This document shows, piece by piece, positions 60,830-64,000 of a stretch of 64,000 bases of DNA. The stretch is taken from NCBI RefSeq assembly GCF_002775205.1, contig NC_036460.1:372501-436500 (forward strand), given 5' to 3'. Position 1 is the first letter of the stretch, and each line of letters begins with the position of its first letter. The DNA is from Xiphophorus maculatus (Eukaryota; Chordata; Actinopteri; Cyprinodontiformes; Poeciliidae). Both the position numbers and the translations under genes were made by a program. The notes under the pieces were generated by a model. The model was not told where the DNA came from and did not search any database. It saw only the letters and a list, made by a program, of their open reading frames with translations.

Positions 60830-62314
60830 TCCAGGATTTCCAGGAGATCCGCAGCTTCATGCTGGAGAACCACTGAAGCCGGTCTGCTCCTCTAGTTCCC
60901 ACCTGGGGAACTTCCCATCAGTGTCCAGGTGTTCCCCGGTCAGAAGGGATTTACATTCATGTGAAACAGTTTAGCACAGGTCAGATATTCAGTTTATTAA
61001 TAAATGTTCACATGTTGACGTCTGAAGTCTCTGGTTGAATCTCTGGGGAAATGAACTGTTCACTGTTCAGGTTCTGGTGTTTCACTCAGAAATCAGTTAA
61101 ACACCATCAGTTACTTAGTTATTAAATGTGTCGACGTCTGATCTTTTAATCTCAAAGTGATTTAATTTTAGTTTTACTGGTTAAAGAAGTGAAACGTGGT
61201 TCTGAAGGAAGCGGGTCGGACGGGTTCTGATGGAGAGCAGGGGAAAGTATTCCCACCCCTTTGTTCAGGTTTTATGCAAGACAAAGAAATAATTAAAACT
61301 GGAAGTAAAGGACGAGTTTTATCTGAAATACAAATGAAAACCAACTGAACCTGCGATAAACCCAGTAGATGTTCCACTTTTCACCAGCAGATGGCGGTAC
61401 ATCAGCAGGACAAAGGGAAAACTTTAACTATAACTGCTCTTTGGATAGAAACATTCGTTCTGTCTTTCAGTGGAAAGAGATTATTATTATTATTATTATT
61501 ATTATTATTGAAAAGGCAGAAAATCAAACAAACCTTAAATTTTCTGTAGGAATCTCAGAGCTTCATGTTTACTGAGCTGTCAAAGTTACTGACATGTTTT
61601 GCTCTTTTCTGGTACGTTTGCTATAAATTAACACACTTTACTTTGACTCTGATATTGTTGCAAATATTTCTATAATTTTATTTCGGTCTTTCTCCTGGAT
61701 GTAATCATCACTAAAAGACTAAAACTGGAACTGAGACTAAACTAGCAAACGGTTAAAACTAATAATCTAATGAGCTAAAGTCAAATTAAATGTTTGTTCG
61801 GGTTCTTGAATAAAAGCAGAACATGATTGTAAATGGCATCATGGAGGAGCATCGCTGTGCTTCTTAAAGAGACAGAGGACAATTTCTAACTGAAATAAAA
61901 TTTTTGCTATTTTTTATATCCAGCATTTTCATCAGAGTTATTAGGAGCATCATAAAGGAAGTGATCCTGCCTGGACCGGACCGGACCGGACCGGACCAAC
62001 GGCACAAAGTGGCTGAGGATGTGGCGCCCCCTACAGGAAGCCTGTTTGTTCCATATTTTCTCACCATGAAGGAGAATCGTCAGAATTTTGGGTTTATTGG
62101 GTTTGGATGTGAGCCGTCGGATCAGAACCGAAGCGTGTTCTGTGAGGTTCTGTCAGAACAAACCGGACTGTTGGAGCCTTTTATTAGATTTAACAGTTTA
62201 ATCATGTTGATGCTGCTTAGCGAAAACAAACATTGATCTGAGCGGTTCCGAGTCCGAACTGGAGGGAAAGCAGAGCAGGACGTTCCAGAACATCTCGGGT
62301 CGGGTCGGGTCGGG
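60830..62314. other. Intergenic stretch between supt5h and the minus-strand gene
   Basis: No exon seen. Short repeats: (ATT)n at 61481-61510 and (GGACC)n at 61974-61997. A TTTATT near 62179 gives an AATAAA for the minus-strand gene. Confidence 0.55.
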
Positions 62315-63436
62315 TCAGCCGCAGGGCCGCCACGGCTCCTGGTGGTTGATGGGGAAGTAGTAGAGCAGAGCATCCGGAGGGCAGGGGTGGCCCGGAGAGG
62401 GCCCGGGTCCGGGGCCCGGCCTGCCGTCGCCATGGTGACCACAGCCGACAGTCAGGTTCCGGGTCAACTGGACCTTCACCTGGAACAGAACCTGCCTGTC
62501 CTGCAGGAAAAGAAGAGAGATTCTGATTCTGTTGGAGGAAATCTTTGTTTCAGGTTCTCTAAGGGGTTCTGCTGAGGTTCTGTTGAGGTTCTATTGAGGT
62601 TCTGAACTCGGCTGAAACTAAACTCCGTTCAGAACCGGAGTTTAGTTTCAGAACTAAAAGAAACTCTTCAGGCCTCAGGAACCCAGACGGGTCATTAGAG
62701 GAAGAACCCAGCAGAACCGGAACCTGATTGGACCGATCAGGAGAATTTTATCCTGGCTATTTAACCAACACCAGCTGGCGGTTCTGTTTGTTCTTTTGGA
62801 CCTTAAACGACCCGGATATCACTGAAAAATAACTGCAAGTGTTTCTAATTCGTCGCCAGGGTAACCGGATCGCTGAAGGATCCAGTTGGACCAGCGGTTC
62901 TGGAACCGGACCGGGTCGGCGGCAGGTTTTATGAGATGTGCTGAGGATCCGGTCCAATTAGCTGCTGCTGTTAGTGGAAGGTTCTGGAGAACAAAGTTCT
63001 GCTGCAGATCCAGCGGACCCGGTTCCTCTGACCCGGTTCCTCTGGAATATTTGCAATATTTGCTCCTGTGAAAGATGATCGAAGCGACTTTTTGTTAGAA
63101 CTCGACAGGAAGCCGGACTGATTCAGCAGTGGAGAGGAGAAGTGCTGCCCCCTGCTGGTCGGAAAAACCAACGTTTTTGACCATTTCTGTGGAAAATCTT
63201 CAATAAAAGCACAAATCTGCACCAGCGTGAAAAAATCCGAGGTTCTGCTGGTTTTGTGTGAATTATTGAATCGTTTCTGACTGAATGAGAATCTGCTCTT
63301 CTGATTCTGTTTGAATATTTGTGATGATTCAGCAGGTTGGTTTCCTCTGAAAGTGAATCACCTTCTGGTCTTTGACGCACTGGATCTCATGTTTGTCTCC
63401 GACATGCGGCAGCAGGACCTGCTGCAGCTCTGCAAC
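62315..63436 (-). CDS. Last two exons of a secreted-type protein, tentatively RNase T2-like (5' partial)
   Basis: On minus, exon A (63436 down to 63362, 25 codons, VAELQQVLLPHVGDKHEIQC then VKDQK) and exon B (62500 down to 62315, 61 codons plus stop) have GT-AG borders and join in phase 0. Exon B starts DRQVLFQVKVQLTRNLTVGC, then a Gly/Pro-rich linker, and ends YYFPINHQEPWRPCG. The layout (IQC, about 20 residues, a Q.V.LTR beta strand, then Cys) resembles the C-terminus of RNase T2 (KIQC...QIELCLTK...C), with an N-glycosylation sequon NLT. The catalytic CAS motifs would be upstream, outside the window, so the family is unproven. The exons themselves are well supported by matching phase and splice sites. 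Confidence 0.5.
62612..62651. repeat. Perfect hairpin, 15-bp stem, 10-nt loop
   Basis: Arms CTGAAACTAAACTCC (62612-62626) and its reverse complement (62637-62651). Confidence 0.97.
63144..63158 (-). promoter_or_regulatory. CTCF consensus, minus orientation
   Basis: Minus strand CCAGCAGGGGGCAGC matches CCASYAGRKGGCRSY at all 15 positions. Binding is inferred. Confidence 0.5.
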
Positions 63437-63644
63437 CTGGACCAGAGAGAGACGGACAGAACCAGAACCAACACAAACCCAGAGAAACAGTAAAGCTGCA
63501 GTCTGCTTACAGACCATTGGTTCAAATCCTAATAACAGATTCATTCTATAGAAAAGAAAACTTGCTTTTGTCAAACGTTTTTCATCTTGGAGGCAAAACA
63601 TAAAATCAGCCCCAAAGGAGAAAAAGATGATTACATTTTAACCT

Positions 63645-64000
63645 CCTGAGACCCTGCATCCTCATATGAGGACATTACATTTTTGTAAACACAGATGTAA
63701 ATAATAACATTGATTGAATGGTCTTATCGTCACACAGATAGACCCAATGTCCTCGACTGAGGACATTGGGTTTTGAGAAAACCACTTATTGTAGAAAGCT
63801 GAAATTTCATTTTTAAGCCAATTGGGTCCTTATGATCCCAAATGACAAGGAGAAATGTATATGCAAAAACAGACCCATTGTCCTCATATGAGGGCATTGG
63901 TTTTGACATAGTTCAAGAGCACATAGAAAGCTAAAATTTAATTTCAACTAAAATTAGGTCATACTAATCCCAAATAGTAAGGAGACATAAAAAATGCACA
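63645..64000. repeat. Tandem repeat of about 131-133 bp with palindromic TCCTCATATGAGGA cores, running off the window
   Basis: Cores at about 63659, 63743 and 63877 (GACCCAATGTCCTC / GACCCATTGTCCTC) and AGAAAGCTGAAATTTCA / AGAAAGCTAAAATTTAA at 63796 and 63927. The 63743-63770 core is a perfect 12-bp hairpin with loop GACT. I know similar sequence as a widespread fish repeat; no gene is seen. Confidence 0.65.

Larger units (their letters stand above)
62501..63361 (-). other. Intron of the minus-strand gene
   Basis: Contains a 15-bp perfect hairpin (62612-62651) and a minus-strand CTCF consensus (63144-63158). No coding block seen. Confidence 0.5.

Noticed and set aside
61369..63222. Short frames around 61.4-62.2 kb and 62.7-63.2 kb
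   Set aside because: Low-complexity or repeat-driven, with no splice sites or family resemblance; only the two minus exons at 62315-62500 and 63362-63436 join in phase.

Overview
The window is vertebrate nuclear DNA, almost certainly from a teleost fish. Genes are split by short GT-AG introns, AATAAA signals follow stop codons, and the intergenic space is filled with fish-type transposons (CR1/L2-like and L1-like LINEs, hAT and Tc1 MITEs, a Ty3/gypsy element), microsatellites and minisatellites. There are no bacterial operons, CRISPR arrays or intact tRNA/rRNA genes.

Layout. (1) 1-2035: 3' end of a plus-strand gene that looks like the RhoGEF PLEKHG2; in human PLEKHG2 is a close neighbour of SUPT5H, which agrees with the rest of the window. 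(2) 5152-7336: a very long terminal exon of an unidentified Ser/Pro-rich protein, with a 3'UTR to about 8245. (3) 13038-23827: a complete four-exon IL-15-family cytokine (IL-15-like), 142 aa, whose introns hold a DNA transposon, a hAT MITE and an 0.8 kb microsatellite. (4) 24300-36200: a transposon graveyard with an L1-like relic, a 5'-truncated LINE and a tandem set of Helitron-like/TIR-bearing units carrying a 129-bp satellite. (5) 36218-44135: a gypsy retrotransposon with intact gag and pol, a lysine-tRNA primer site and a textbook -1 frameshift signal; its 3' LTR is 358 bp longer than its 5' LTR. (6) 45018-45242, minus: triap1, uninterrupted. (7) 46470-60693: the whole supt5h gene, rebuilt here as 28 coding exons giving 1083 aa (human SPT5 has 1087). 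(8) 62315-63436, minus: the last two exons of a secreted-type protein, tentatively RNase T2-like, followed by a 131-133 bp tandem repeat that runs off the window.

The host genes are unrelated in function: cytokine signalling (il15l), mitochondrial intermembrane lipid transfer (triap1) and RNA polymerase II pausing/elongation (supt5h). They are linked by conserved synteny rather than by pathway.

Two themes deserve a second look: the complete recoding signal of the gypsy element (heptamer, 6-nt spacer, 10-bp stem, 7-bp pseudoknot), and a recurring class of long, perfect, short-loop inverted repeats spread over introns and intergenic DNA that no transposon explains.
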